Origin: JADHUC01 sp964617665
Lineage (GTDB): Bacteria; Planctomycetota; Planctomycetia; Pirellulales; Pirellulaceae
DNA length: 64,000 bases
Assembly (NCBI GenBank): GCA_964617665.1
Contig: CAZUAH010000007.1
Coordinates: forward strand, 1 to 64,000
Reading direction: 5' to 3'
In this document: positions 35,506-44,109 of the stretch, in pieces
Position numbering within the stretch: the stretch's first letter is position 1
How the letters are laid out: every line of letters begins with the position of its first letter
Translations under genes and position numbers: made by a program
The notes under the pieces: model-generated
What the model saw: only the letters and a program-made list of their open reading frames with translations
What the model was told of the DNA's origin: nothing
Databases searched by the model: none

Positions 35506-36045
35506 TCAGTCCTTCTTCTCGGCTTCTTTCTTGGGGCCGGGTTTCTTTCCGCCGCCCTTCTTGGCACGAGGCTTCTTCTCGCCGCCTTTCTTACGTGGGC
35601 CTTTGATGCCGGCTTTCTCCTTCTGTTCTGGAGTCAGCATGCCAAAGACCTTCTTCATCATTTCGCCCTGGATCTTCCGCGCTTCGTCCATCGCGCTCTT
35701 CTGCTCGGGCGTCAACTCCACAGCGGCTTGGACGGCCTTCATCACCTCTTTGCCTGTCTTGCCTTCCTCCTTGGCCTTCTTCATCGCCTCGGCGCGGGCC
35801 TTCTTCTGCTCTGGGGTCAAGTTGGCTTTCTCGCGAGCGGCGACGATCTTATCGGCTACTGCAGCGCTCAGTTCCTTGATCTCGGCGACCTGCTCGTCGG
35901 TCAATTCGGCCTTCTCCAGCTTCTTCAGGATCATCGCGCCCGGATCGGGCTTCTTCGGGCCTCTCTTCTTCTTTGCTTTCGGTTCGGCAGCAAGTACCGG
36001 CACGGCGATCGCCGCCACCAACACCAACGACAGCAGGTTTCTCAT
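35506..36045 (-). CDS. Secreted lysine-rich protein with LTPEQK repeats
   Basis: 179 residues. A signal peptide (MRNLLSLVLVAAIAVPVLA, cleavage after LAA) precedes a highly charged, mainly helical protein with about one quarter lysine. The words LTDEQV, LTPEQKKA, LTPEQKSA and LTPEQKEK recur at irregular spacing, the LTxxQ pattern of Spy/CpxP-like periplasmic proteins. The C-terminal 35 residues are GGKKPxxKK-type and very basic. Periplasmic chaperone-like or metal-related functions are known for Spy/CpxP; here the function is unknown. Similar lysine-rich LTPEQK proteins occur in planctomycetes. Confidence 0.78.
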   Translation of the reverse strand: MRNLLSLVLVAAIAVPVLAAEPKAKKKRGPKKPDPGAMILKKLEKAELTDEQVAEIKELSAAVADKIVAAREKANLTPEQKKARAEAMKKAKEEGKTGKEVMKAVQAAVELTPEQKSAMDEARKIQGEMMKKVFGMLTPEQKEKAGIKGPRKKGGEKKPRAKKGGGKKPGPKKEAEKKD

Positions 36046-36471
36046 AGCTCGGTCTCCAAAATCAGGTCAGGAAAACAACTCGCGGATCACGTTACCGTCC
36101 CGCACACGCCATTCTGTTCCAGCACATTCAATAGCGCGGACAGCGCAGTGTCAAGTTGCGGCAGCAGGCGGCTTTGTGAAGTTGTCTTAATGTGTGACCC
36201 AATCGCCCAGTGACTGGGGCACGAACCGTACACCCGAACCGATTTGGCGATGCAACCCGGCAGCCGCAATACTGCCGGCGTTGCGAAGTTCCCACTGGTT
36301 CAAACCATCGAAATTCGACCAAATCGCCATGATTTCCCCCCTTGTGATTGCAGACGGCGGTGTTTTGCATCAGTTTGCGGGATCGGGGCAATTACGGCTG
36401 TCGCTAATACGAGACCGCAGGATATAATCGGCCAATGGAGTGTTTTGACTCATCGATTTGGGAGTGCTGAT
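36046..36471. other. Gene-free stretch with a promoter-like -10 box
   Basis: These 426 bases separate divergent genes. A coding frame stays open from 36244 into the permease gene but its first 76 codons look non-coding. TATAAT at 36423-36428 is a perfect -10 hexamer, 44 bases before the chosen permease start; no good -35 element is seen. Nothing else stands out. Confidence 0.45.
36423..36428 (+). promoter_or_regulatory. Candidate -10 element of the ABC-2 permease gene
   Basis: Exact TATAAT in a GC-rich context, correctly oriented and 44 bases upstream of the TTG start. The -35 region is poor (CTGTCG-like), so the call is tentative. Confidence 0.4.
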
Positions 36472-38328
36472 TTGTTTGTTGGGCCCGTTCTCACTCGCGA
36501 AGCCGTAACGACGCCGCGTCGCCCAAGGCACTATGTTGTTCGCTCGGTATATGTCGTCGCCTTGTTGATCCTGATGTGTACCGCTTGGCTGGTCGTAGCC
36601 GGGACACAGATCATCCGTAACGTTGGCGACATGGCGCGGTTCGGCTCGATCCTGTTTCAGATCCTCGCGCCGCTGCAATTGGCGTTGTTGGCGTTCTTGG
36701 CTGCGTTGGTTTCCGCCAGCGCTGTTTCGCAGGAAAAAGACCGCCGAACGCTGATCCTGATGCTGATGACGCGGATGACCAACAGCGAACTCGTGTTGGG
36801 AAAACTGCTGGCCAGTCTGCTGAACGTCCTGACTATGCTGGCGGCGGCATTTCCGGTGTTCATGTTGATTCCTTTGTTCGGCGGAGTGTCATTCGAACAG
36901 GTTGTGCGAGTTTTCGGCGTGACGCTGACGGCCGTGTTGGTAGCCGGCAGCCTGGGATCAACGCTCGCCTTGTGGCGAGAGAAGACGTTTCAGACGTTGG
37001 CTATGACGGCGCTTGCGTTAGTAATCTGGATCGGCATCTGGGAAGCCGTCTTGGCGGTCGCGGGCGGCGGCGTGTTGGGCGGAGTGGCTGTCGAGACGTG
37101 GGTCGCGGGATTCAGTCCCGTGCGAGCCATTTTGGCGGCGTCTCGGCCGGCCATCAACGCCGGAATGGGCAGTGGTCTGCTGGGCAACGGTGACTTGCTG
37201 TTCATGGTCGTGTCGCTTGCTGGCGCTGTGATCTTGAATGCGGTTGCCATTGCCATGGTGCGTGTGTGGAATCCATCGCGAGAAGTCCGCCCCGGCCAAG
37301 CCGAGGAGGCGGAACGCGACAGCATCTGGGGCGTGGAACACGATTTGGCCGAAGGGGCGACCGGCGAGGGAGCCGCGGACCAAGCAGAAGCTGCCCGCGC
37401 CGGCCATGTCGATGCTCGCGTGCGCACCGCGTCGATGAAGACCCGCCGCGTATGGGACAATCCCGTCCTCTGGCGCGAGATCTGTACATGGGCGTACGGC
37501 CGCAAAGTGCTGGTCATCCGATTCGCCTACCTGCTTCTGTTTGCCATGGCGGCGGCTGGGCTGTATTGGGCGGTCGGACAAGGCTCGGTCGGAGCTGGGG
37601 GCAGCGTCGTTCCCCTGGCCGCCAAGCCGCTTGCGCCGTTTCTGCTGGTGAGCCTGGTGCTAGTCAATGCTCTAGCCGTAACGTCGATTACTAGTGAACG
37701 CGATGGCCAGGCATTGGATTTGCTTCTAGTGACCGATCTATCGCCCAAGGAATTCGTGTTCGGAAAATTGGGCGGCGTTTTCTGGGTGACGAAGGAGATG
37801 GTCGTCCTGCCCATGTTGCTGTGCGTTGCTCTTTGGTGGGTAGGAGGCCTGACCCTGGAGAACCTCGTCTACCTATTGATAGCGTTGGCGGTGATGTACG
37901 CCTTTGTGAATGTGCTGGGCGTCCATTGCGGCATGACGTACGCCAATTCGCGAACAGCAATCGGTGTCAGTCTGGGCGTCGTCTTCTTTCTGTTCCTCGG
38001 CGTGGTCACGTGCATCTTGATCATGATCTCGTTCAGCGGCTCGTTCCAGACGCAGTTGTGGCCCTTCCTTGCATTCGTCATCGGCGGCGGAGTGGGGCTT
38101 TTCGTCTCGCTGGGCTACAGGAATCCTTCGCCTGCGATTCAGGCGGCTTCGCTGTTGTTGCCGGTTGCTACTTTTTACTCGATAACCAGCTTCCTCTTGG
38201 GCCACACGCTGGCAGTCTGTCTGGTTACCGTAATGACCTATGGCTTTACCACGGCTGCTATGATGATGCCGGCCATTTACGAATTCGATATTGCGATGGG
38301 CCGCACAAAGACGCCTGGTGAGGAATAA
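36472..38328 (+). CDS. ABC-2-type permease subunit made of two fused halves
   Basis: 618 residues from a TTG start placed 7 bases after GGGAG; the sequence then opens FVGPVLTREAVTTPRRPRH, the usual N terminus of this planctomycete permease type. Two homologous halves of about six helices follow. Half 1 has GPVLTRE... and EKDRRTLILMLMTRMTNSEL; half 2 has NPVLWRE... and ERDGQALDLLLVTDLSPKEF, each followed by a V/L-x-GKL stretch. A hydrophilic linker (about 275-320) joins them. No ATPase gene is adjacent, so the partner is encoded elsewhere. It is followed after 3 bases by the CNNM pair, probably in one transcript. Confidence 0.82.
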   Translation: MFVGPVLTREAVTTPRRPRHYVVRSVYVVALLILMCTAWLVVAGTQIIRNVGDMARFGSILFQILAPLQLALLAFLAALVSASAVSQEKDRRTLILMLMTRMTNSELVLGKLLASLLNVLTMLAAAFPVFMLIPLFGGVSFEQVVRVFGVTLTAVLVAGSLGSTLALWREKTFQTLAMTALALVIWIGIWEAVLAVAGGGVLGGVAVETWVAGFSPVRAILAASRPAINAGMGSGLLGNGDLLFMVVSLAGAVILNAVAIAMVRVWNPSREVRPGQAEEAERDSIWGVEHDLAEGATGEGAADQAEAARAGHVDARVRTASMKTRRVWDNPVLWREICTWAYGRKVLVIRFAYLLLFAMAAAGLYWAVGQGSVGAGGSVVPLAAKPLAPFLLVSLVLVNALAVTSITSERDGQALDLLLVTDLSPKEFVFGKLGGVFWVTKEMVVLPMLLCVALWWVGGLTLENLVYLLIALAVMYAFVNVLGVHCGMTYANSRTAIGVSLGVVFFLFLGVVTCILIMISFSGSFQTQLWPFLAFVIGGGVGLFVSLGYRNPSPAIQAASLLLPVATFYSITSFLLGHTLAVCLVTVMTYGFTTAAMMMPAIYEFDIAMGRTKTPGEE

Positions 38329-38331
38329 GGC

Positions 38332-39609
38332 GTGGAAACGCTGCTTGAAGTGTTGCCATGGCTGATCGCCATGGTCGTACTCATCGGTTGCTCGGCATTC
38401 TTCTCGGCCAGCGAGGCCGCGCTGTTCTCTCTTCGCCAGCAAGACCGGCGATTCCTGAAATCCGGCACGCGCACTCAACGCTTGGCGGCCGAGCTTCTGG
38501 ACGATCCTGACCGATTGCTGTCGGCCGTGTTATTCTGGAACCTGGTCGTCAACATGACGTATTTCGCCGTCGCTTCGATCGCCGGATTTCGATTGGAGAC
38601 AAATGACTCTGCAGGCCAGGCGGCAACGTTCGCGTTCGCCGCGGGATCCGTGTTGGCGATCATTTTTCTGAGCGAGATGTTGCCAAAGACATTGGCGGTG
38701 CTCGCCGCTCGAGGGCTGTCAGCACTGTTTGCCATACCGTTGGCTGGTGCTGTAAGGGTAGTCGACCCGCTAATGCCGACCTTGCGAACGGCAAACCTCC
38801 TATCCCGCCGGCTGATCTGGCCCCGTTTCCGTCCGGAACCCTACCTGGAAGTATCCGATCTGGAACGAGCCATCGAGGTCTCGACGCCCGACGCCCACTT
38901 GGCCGAGCAGGAGCGTGTGGTGTTGAGCAACATCGTGGCGATGTCCGACATCCGCGTGGACGAATGGATGCGACCGCGCACTCAATTCCTATCGTTCCGC
39001 CCACCCGTTTCGCTGGCAGATTTGAAAGGCCAGATGACGCCAAGCGGCTATTTGCTGGTGACCGAACCCGAGGGCGACGAGATCACTGCGGCGATCGACT
39101 TGCAGAATCTTGTAGAGATCCCTAGCAAGAACCTGGAAGAGTCCGCATCCCCCGTCTCCTATGTACCGTGGTGCGCGACCGTAGCCGATGCCTTTCAGGA
39201 AATGCGTCAGAGGGAACACGATGTGGTAGCGGTGGTCAACGAGTTCGGCGACACGATCGGTATTCTCACATTCGAAGACATCATGGACACAGTCTTCACG
39301 CGCCAGCCCAGCCGCAGCGGCCGTTTGTGGAATCGTGCCCCGATCACAGAGATGGGCGACGGCGTATGGCATGTAATCGGCGTCACCAGCCTGCGGCGAC
39401 TGGCACGTTACCTGGAGACGGAACTTCCGACCAGTGGTTGCACTACACTGGCAGGCGTCGTCCAGGAGACGCTGCAGCGACTGCCGGACGAAGGAGATTC
39501 CGGTCGTTGGGGACCGTTCGAGTTTCGAGTAATCGAGGCATTGGACCGCGCTCACATACTGGTCGAATTGACTTCTGTGGAAGGCAGCCACATGGAGGAC
39601 GACGGGTGA
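38332..39609 (+). CDS. CNNM/CorC-type membrane protein (DUF21, CBS, CorC_HlyC)
   Basis: 425 residues, GTG start preceded by GAGGAATAAGG. A DUF21 membrane domain (about 1-170; SAFFSASEAALFSL) is followed by a CBS pair (about 195-320; FEDIMDTVFTRQ) and a CorC_HlyC domain (about 335-420). Bacterial relatives (CorC, YfjD/MpfA) are linked to Mg2+/Co2+ export or efflux control. The stop overlaps the start of the next gene (GTGA), so the two CNNM paralogues are translated as a pair and may form a heterodimer. Confidence 0.87.
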   Translation: METLLEVLPWLIAMVVLIGCSAFFSASEAALFSLRQQDRRFLKSGTRTQRLAAELLDDPDRLLSAVLFWNLVVNMTYFAVASIAGFRLETNDSAGQAATFAFAAGSVLAIIFLSEMLPKTLAVLAARGLSALFAIPLAGAVRVVDPLMPTLRTANLLSRRLIWPRFRPEPYLEVSDLERAIEVSTPDAHLAEQERVVLSNIVAMSDIRVDEWMRPRTQFLSFRPPVSLADLKGQMTPSGYLLVTEPEGDEITAAIDLQNLVEIPSKNLEESASPVSYVPWCATVADAFQEMRQREHDVVAVVNEFGDTIGILTFEDIMDTVFTRQPSRSGRLWNRAPITEMGDGVWHVIGVTSLRRLARYLETELPTSGCTTLAGVVQETLQRLPDEGDSGRWGPFEFRVIEALDRAHILVELTSVEGSHMEDDG

Positions 39610-40568
39610 TTGTAGCGTTGATATTGCTGATTACCGGTCTGGTACTGAGCGCTTTCTTTAGCGGTTCCGAGACGGGTTTCTACCGCGCGACGCGCGTTCG
39701 CTTGGTAATTGATGCCCTGGACGGCGACTGGATCTCCGGCCGGCTGCTGTGGCTGGCGAATAACCCTGCACTGTTCGTCGCGACCACGCTGGTCGGCAAC
39801 AACATCGCAAACTACATGACGTCGCTGGGGGTCGTATTGCTGACTAGAGGAATCGCCGGAGACGCGAGTGCCGCCGAAGTAGCGGCGACAGTACTGTTTT
39901 CGCCGTTGGTTTTCGTGTACGGAGAACTGCTTCCGAAGTATCTGTTCTACAACGCACCCAATCTACTTCTACGCCGCGGCGGCCCGCTGTTCGTTTTCTT
40001 CGCGGTGATCTTCGCTCCCATCTCAGCAGCATTGTGGGTTCTGGGGCTGTCGGTGCAAATGTTCACAGGACAGAAGCCGTTGTTTGCTCGTTTGGCGCTC
40101 GCTCGCAAGGAGCTACAGGAAGTGCTGCAGGAAGGACACGAGGCGGGAGTCCTGCAACCGGCGCAACGGGACCTCGCCCAAAACTTGTTCGCAATTGCCG
40201 AGCGATCTTTGAGCACCTACTGCCGACCGGCTTCACGGATCGTGACAACACAGTTGGGGGCAGCCAAGGACGAAGCATTGCGATTGGCGAGACGACACCA
40301 CACGGATGTGATGCCCGTCGATGGTCAGCAGGGTGGAGACTACGAGGGTTACTTGCGAGTGGTGGACGTGTACCTAAGCGATCGGGACACGATCCAGACT
40401 GCACGGCCCCTGATGAAGCTCGACCGAAAAGCGTCGCCGATCGACGCGCTCATCCAGCTTCAAAGCCAGAAGGAAGAGTTGGCGGAGATTGTGGACGATC
40501 AAGGCGGAGTAGTTGGTCTGCTGTTCGCTGATGATCTGGCAAAGGCTCTGATCCGTGGGTCAGTCTGA
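39606..40568 (+). CDS. Second CNNM-type membrane protein (DUF21 and CBS, no CorC_HlyC)
   Basis: 320 residues from the GTG at 39606, which overlaps the preceding stop by 4 bases. The DUF21 domain (LVLSAFFSGSETGFYRATRVR at the start) occupies about 1-180 and a CBS pair about 190-315 (ending DDQGGVVGLLFADDLAKAL). The CorC_HlyC domain of its partner is missing. Upstream in-frame codons overlap the preceding gene and are rejected. Such tandem DUF21 genes are a common planctomycete arrangement. Confidence 0.85.
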   Translation: MIVALILLITGLVLSAFFSGSETGFYRATRVRLVIDALDGDWISGRLLWLANNPALFVATTLVGNNIANYMTSLGVVLLTRGIAGDASAAEVAATVLFSPLVFVYGELLPKYLFYNAPNLLLRRGGPLFVFFAVIFAPISAALWVLGLSVQMFTGQKPLFARLALARKELQEVLQEGHEAGVLQPAQRDLAQNLFAIAERSLSTYCRPASRIVTTQLGAAKDEALRLARRHHTDVMPVDGQQGGDYEGYLRVVDVYLSDRDTIQTARPLMKLDRKASPIDALIQLQSQKEELAEIVDDQGGVVGLLFADDLAKALIRGSV

Positions 40569-40595
40569 AACGTGGACACGAAGGCACCCCAAGCG

Positions 40596-41999
40596 TCATT
40601 CGTTTTCCGACTGAGTTAAGTCCAGACAAACCAGTCGGTCTTTTCCCCGAACGTACAGCAATCCGAGCGACAGAATCGGCGCAGCCCAGCAGGGATACGC
40701 GAGCAGGTTTTCGCCGCCTTCGCCTCGCAACATAGCCTCTCCGACCAATTCGAATTCCATTGGATTAGCTTTAACCAATAACAGGTGACCAAGCTCTCCC
40801 AGACAGATGAAGTGCCCGCCCACGTACGTGAGTGATGTGCGTGTCAACCCGCGGCGACTCCACTGTACTTCGCCGGTCTTCCAGTTGACACACCGCAACT
40901 CGCCTTCGTTCATATGGCGCCCGCTGCAGCCGTAAAGGTAGCCTTCGTGGTAGATGGGCGTGTTCCAGTGAGTCTGCATCGCCTTGTCGCGGCTACGGAG
41001 TTCGTCGCGCCACACAACGTCGTAGCCGCCGGGTTTCACCTTCAGCAACGAACTTCCGGGGCCGTAGGTCTCGGATATCAATACTTCGTCTCCCACGACA
41101 ACTGGTACGCTTGCGTTGACGCTTTCCAGCTTCTTGGAACGCCACGGATAGTGGAAATCCACTTTGCCCGTCGAAGGTTCGAAGCCGATCAGTCCGCCGC
41201 GAGCGAATGCGAAACACCAGCGACGACCGTTGATCGTGGCCGTCTTTAGCGATGCGTAGCTGGCCAGTTCGTCCGTGATGCTGTAGACCACCTTCCCCGT
41301 CATCTTGTCGAAGGCGACAATGCCCGATCCGTTGCCGACGACTCGGTCAAGGTACCCGCGAGGCAATTCGTGCGACTCGGCGGGGCTGCCGCCGACCATG
41401 ACGATCAGCAACGACCCTTCCACAACTGGCGTGCTGCCGACGCCGAAGAAGTTCTGAACGACGCCAAACTGTTCCGCAGTGTCCACTTTCCAGATTGGTT
41501 TGCCATTGGATGTTTGCAGGCAGTACAGCATTCCCTTGACGCCGAAGATGTACACTCGATCTTCGTCCACAACTGGCGAACAGCGAGGCCCGCCGTTGTA
41601 GCCGTACATGTCGACGTAGTCAGTCGGATACTCGAAATCCCAGATCTCTTTACCCGTCCTGGCTTCCATGCACGTGAGCCGCGCATTGGGACCGAAACGA
41701 TCGAACTGGTAATACCGACCACGGCTTACCGACCCTATCCCGTAGCTCTCGCTTAGTCGCCGCTGCCAGACCACGCGCGGACCGCCTTCGGGCCACGAAG
41801 CCAAGATACCCGTCTCCGGCGATTTACCGTCGCCGGTCGGGCCGAGGAACGTCGGCCAATCGCCGCCACTCGTCGAGGCCACGGGAGCGGAACTCGTGTC
41901 GGCAGACACGTCTGGATTGTCCGCCAGCCTCGGCTCGGCTGCCGAGGCCCCAAACGCCATGGACAAGTGGACAATCCACAATGACGTGCTCAGTCGCAT
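40596..41999 (-). CDS. Secreted PQQ-like beta-propeller protein
   Basis: 467 residues. Signal peptide MRLSTSLWIVHLSMAFGASA, then repeated blades of the PQQ/BamB type, each with a W-x-x-x-x-G or AxDxxTGKxxW-like word (LTCMEARTGKEIWDFEYPTD, LQTSNGKPIWKVDTAE, FDKMTGKVVYSIT, VNWKTGEVQWSRRG). The opening GDWPTFLGPTGDGKSPETG is very common among planctomycete outer proteins. Blades without quinone ligands usually act as scaffolds. The start at 41999 precedes the signal peptide exactly. It is convergent with the CNNM pair. Confidence 0.86.
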   Translation of the reverse strand: MRLSTSLWIVHLSMAFGASAAEPRLADNPDVSADTSSAPVASTSGGDWPTFLGPTGDGKSPETGILASWPEGGPRVVWQRRLSESYGIGSVSRGRYYQFDRFGPNARLTCMEARTGKEIWDFEYPTDYVDMYGYNGGPRCSPVVDEDRVYIFGVKGMLYCLQTSNGKPIWKVDTAEQFGVVQNFFGVGSTPVVEGSLLIVMVGGSPAESHELPRGYLDRVVGNGSGIVAFDKMTGKVVYSITDELASYASLKTATINGRRWCFAFARGGLIGFEPSTGKVDFHYPWRSKKLESVNASVPVVVGDEVLISETYGPGSSLLKVKPGGYDVVWRDELRSRDKAMQTHWNTPIYHEGYLYGCSGRHMNEGELRCVNWKTGEVQWSRRGLTRTSLTYVGGHFICLGELGHLLLVKANPMEFELVGEAMLRGEGGENLLAYPCWAAPILSLGLLYVRGKDRLVCLDLTQSENE

Positions 42000-42093
42000 A
42001 GAGTCGTTCCGTGTGCGAGGTAGCGCGGGTCTGCGCAGGGATGAAGGGCCAATAACATACGAAACCACGCACGGGAGTCAATCGACACGACTC

Positions 42094-42273
42094 TCAACCG
42101 TCAGCAACATCGAGCCTCTCGATGATCGACCGCAACGTCCCTTCTCTTCGCTTGAGTTCGTCGGTGAAAGTAGAGACTTGCGAGTGATGTATTTCCTCGC
42201 GTAGCTCGCCCATGCGGCCCTCCAGCACGTCCAACACCAGCACTCGTTCTGCATCGGTCAGTTCCAGGTTCAT
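42094..42273 (-). CDS. 59-residue charged helical protein, function unknown
   Basis: A short gene with the best ribosome-binding site in its neighbourhood (AAAGGAGG, 6 bases before ATG). The product opens MNLELTDAERVLVLDVLEGR and is strongly amphipathic and helical, ending in RLDVADG. It has no membrane segment and no cysteine. It lies alone between the propeller and the decarboxylase genes. The layout resembles small planctomycete proteins with an 'LTDAER' start, but I cannot assign a family. Confidence 0.75.
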   Translation of the reverse strand: MNLELTDAERVLVLDVLEGRMGELREEIHHSQVSTFTDELKRREGTLRSIIERLDVADG

Positions 42274-42450
42274 CTCAACACCTCCTTTCCGATGGGAAAA
42301 GTACCGTCAAGCACCGCCTTTCAGGTGGATTTATTGCGCGTTAGAGTGATATCTTTCACACCGTTCACTATGACGCTAGATCATCAAAACTGCAAGCTCC
42401 CAAGCACATCGTAGGCTTGCGCAAGAGAAGGAAACCAAGAGGCAACGCGA

Positions 42451-43974
42451 ATGTGCTCAATATCTGCAACAGAAAAGGCTCGCGAGCGAATTCGTGCGGC
42501 CTACGATCCGGAATTGCTGCGCGGAGCCGGACATCGGCTGGTGGACCTGCTGGCAAACCATCTGTCCACGGTCGAATCCGTGGGCGAACAGGTCCTGCCG
42601 TGGTTTGATCCGGCGGCCAACGTAACACGCGCCGCCGACGTCCTCGGGACGTCGCTGCCTGCAGATGCCGGGCGCGATGCTCTGGCAAGTCACTTCGCCG
42701 ACCTCGTGAAAACGATGTTGGACCGGGGCCTAAACCTGCATGATCCACGCTACATCGGTCACCAGGTACCGGCGTCGATACCGATTGCCGGACTGTTTGA
42801 CGCTGTGGGCTCGGTGACCAACCAGGTCATGGCCATCTACGAAATGGGGCCATGGGCCACGGCGGCCGAGTGGGCGATGGTGGACGAATTGGGCAAGTTG
42901 ATTGGCTGGCAGCATGGCGAATTCTCGGGGCTGGTGACGCACGGCGGGTCGTTGGCGAATTTCACTGCCTTGCTCACGGCCCGAAACGTCGCGTTGGGCG
43001 ACTCCTGGGAACGCGGCGTCCCGCGGGACGGCCCGGCACCAGTGATGGTAGTGCACACAGATGCACACTATTGCGTATCGCGAGCTGCGGGCATTGTGGG
43101 GCTGGGCACCAAACAAGTGCTGCGAGTTGGACTGGATTCGCGACGGCGGATGGATCCGAACCGTTTGGATGATACGCTGCGGAAGTTGCGTTCCGAGAAT
43201 CGGCCCATCGTTGCGGTCGTTGCATGTGCGTGCGCCACGCCAATCGGTGCCTTTGATCCGCTGGACGAAATCGCCGACGTTTGCCAGCGGCACGATGTGT
43301 GGATGCACGTGGATGCGGCGCATGGCGGTGCCGCATGTTTCAGCCCTCGGTATCGTCATCTGGTCCGAGGCCTGGACAGATCCGACAGCCTGATCTGGGA
43401 CGCTCACAAGATGCTCTTCGTGCCGGCGTTGTGCGCATTCGTTTTCTACCGAGAGAGGTCACACAAGTTCGAGACGTTCCGACAAGATGCGCCCTACCTG
43501 TTCGACCCGTCAGCGCCCGGATTGGCTGAATTCGACAGCGGCCTGCGCACTATCGAATGTACCAAGCGAGCGGCGGCTTATGGCCTGTGGGGCGTGTGGT
43601 CCATGTTTGGTCCGCAGATCTTCGCCGACATGGTCGACGTAACGTTCGATATGGGACAGACGCTGTACGAGAAACTGTGTGCGGCACCCGATTTTGAACC
43701 GGTCCACGATCCGCAGTGCAACATCGTCGTATTCCGCCACGTGCCCAATTCACTGCGCGACGCATCGCCGGAACGGTTGGGGCAGTTTCAGTTAGACTTA
43801 CGTAGACGGTTGATCGAGTCCGGCGACTTCTATATCGTGTCGACCAACATCGAGGGTGTTGGTACGTTGCGAGTGACAATCATCAACCCGCTGACCACCC
43901 CAGATCATCTCGACCAATTGCTCGACGCACTTCGCGAGAAGGGAAGAGGCATAATGGATGGCACAGACGACTAG
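42451..43974 (+). CDS. PLP-dependent group II decarboxylase (diaminobutyrate/aromatic amino-acid type)
   Basis: 507 residues. The PLP lysine is in WDAHKMLFVP, the cofactor-binding Asp and His in HVDAAHGG, and the pyridine-ring stacking region in VTHGGSLANFTALLTARN, all characteristic of the group II pyridoxal-dependent decarboxylases. Relatives decarboxylate L-2,4-diaminobutyrate, glutamate or aromatic amino acids; substrate is not decided by these motifs. ATG follows AAGAGG by 8 bases. The annotation as an aspartate-aminotransferase-fold enzyme is equally valid. It stands alone on the plus strand. Confidence 0.85.
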   Translation: MCSISATEKARERIRAAYDPELLRGAGHRLVDLLANHLSTVESVGEQVLPWFDPAANVTRAADVLGTSLPADAGRDALASHFADLVKTMLDRGLNLHDPRYIGHQVPASIPIAGLFDAVGSVTNQVMAIYEMGPWATAAEWAMVDELGKLIGWQHGEFSGLVTHGGSLANFTALLTARNVALGDSWERGVPRDGPAPVMVVHTDAHYCVSRAAGIVGLGTKQVLRVGLDSRRRMDPNRLDDTLRKLRSENRPIVAVVACACATPIGAFDPLDEIADVCQRHDVWMHVDAAHGGAACFSPRYRHLVRGLDRSDSLIWDAHKMLFVPALCAFVFYRERSHKFETFRQDAPYLFDPSAPGLAEFDSGLRTIECTKRAAAYGLWGVWSMFGPQIFADMVDVTFDMGQTLYEKLCAAPDFEPVHDPQCNIVVFRHVPNSLRDASPERLGQFQLDLRRRLIESGDFYIVSTNIEGVGTLRVTIINPLTTPDHLDQLLDALREKGRGIMDGTDD

Positions 43975-43999
43975 CAGTCTCAAGAGAGTTGGGATAGGA

Positions 44000-44086
44000 G
44001 GGTGGCCGGGGTTGGAGCGACCTTTGGGAGCGAAACCCTGGTAGTCTCAGCCCCGGGGCTTCCCTTCGGTCCAGCCCCGGCCACCC
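44000..44086. repeat. Long imperfect palindrome between decarboxylase and dus genes
   Basis: Arms GGGTGGCCGGGGTTGGA (44000-44016) and its inverted copy at 44070-44086 match at 16 of 17 positions. The inner 53 bases hold further GC-rich partial pairing. No T-run follows, so it is more like a dispersed REP-type palindrome than a simple terminator. Confidence 0.7.
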
Positions 44087-44109
44087 AGATCGGCAATTGA
44101 ACTGCTTCT

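Noticed and set aside
36244..36471. 76-codon N-terminal extension of the ABC-2 permease
   Set aside because: Non-coding character; the TTG at 36472 has a good ribosome-binding site and matches the family N terminus.
39168..39605. Upstream extension of the second CNNM gene
   Set aside because: It overlaps the first CNNM gene out of frame; the GTG at 39606 gives the normal DUF21 start.
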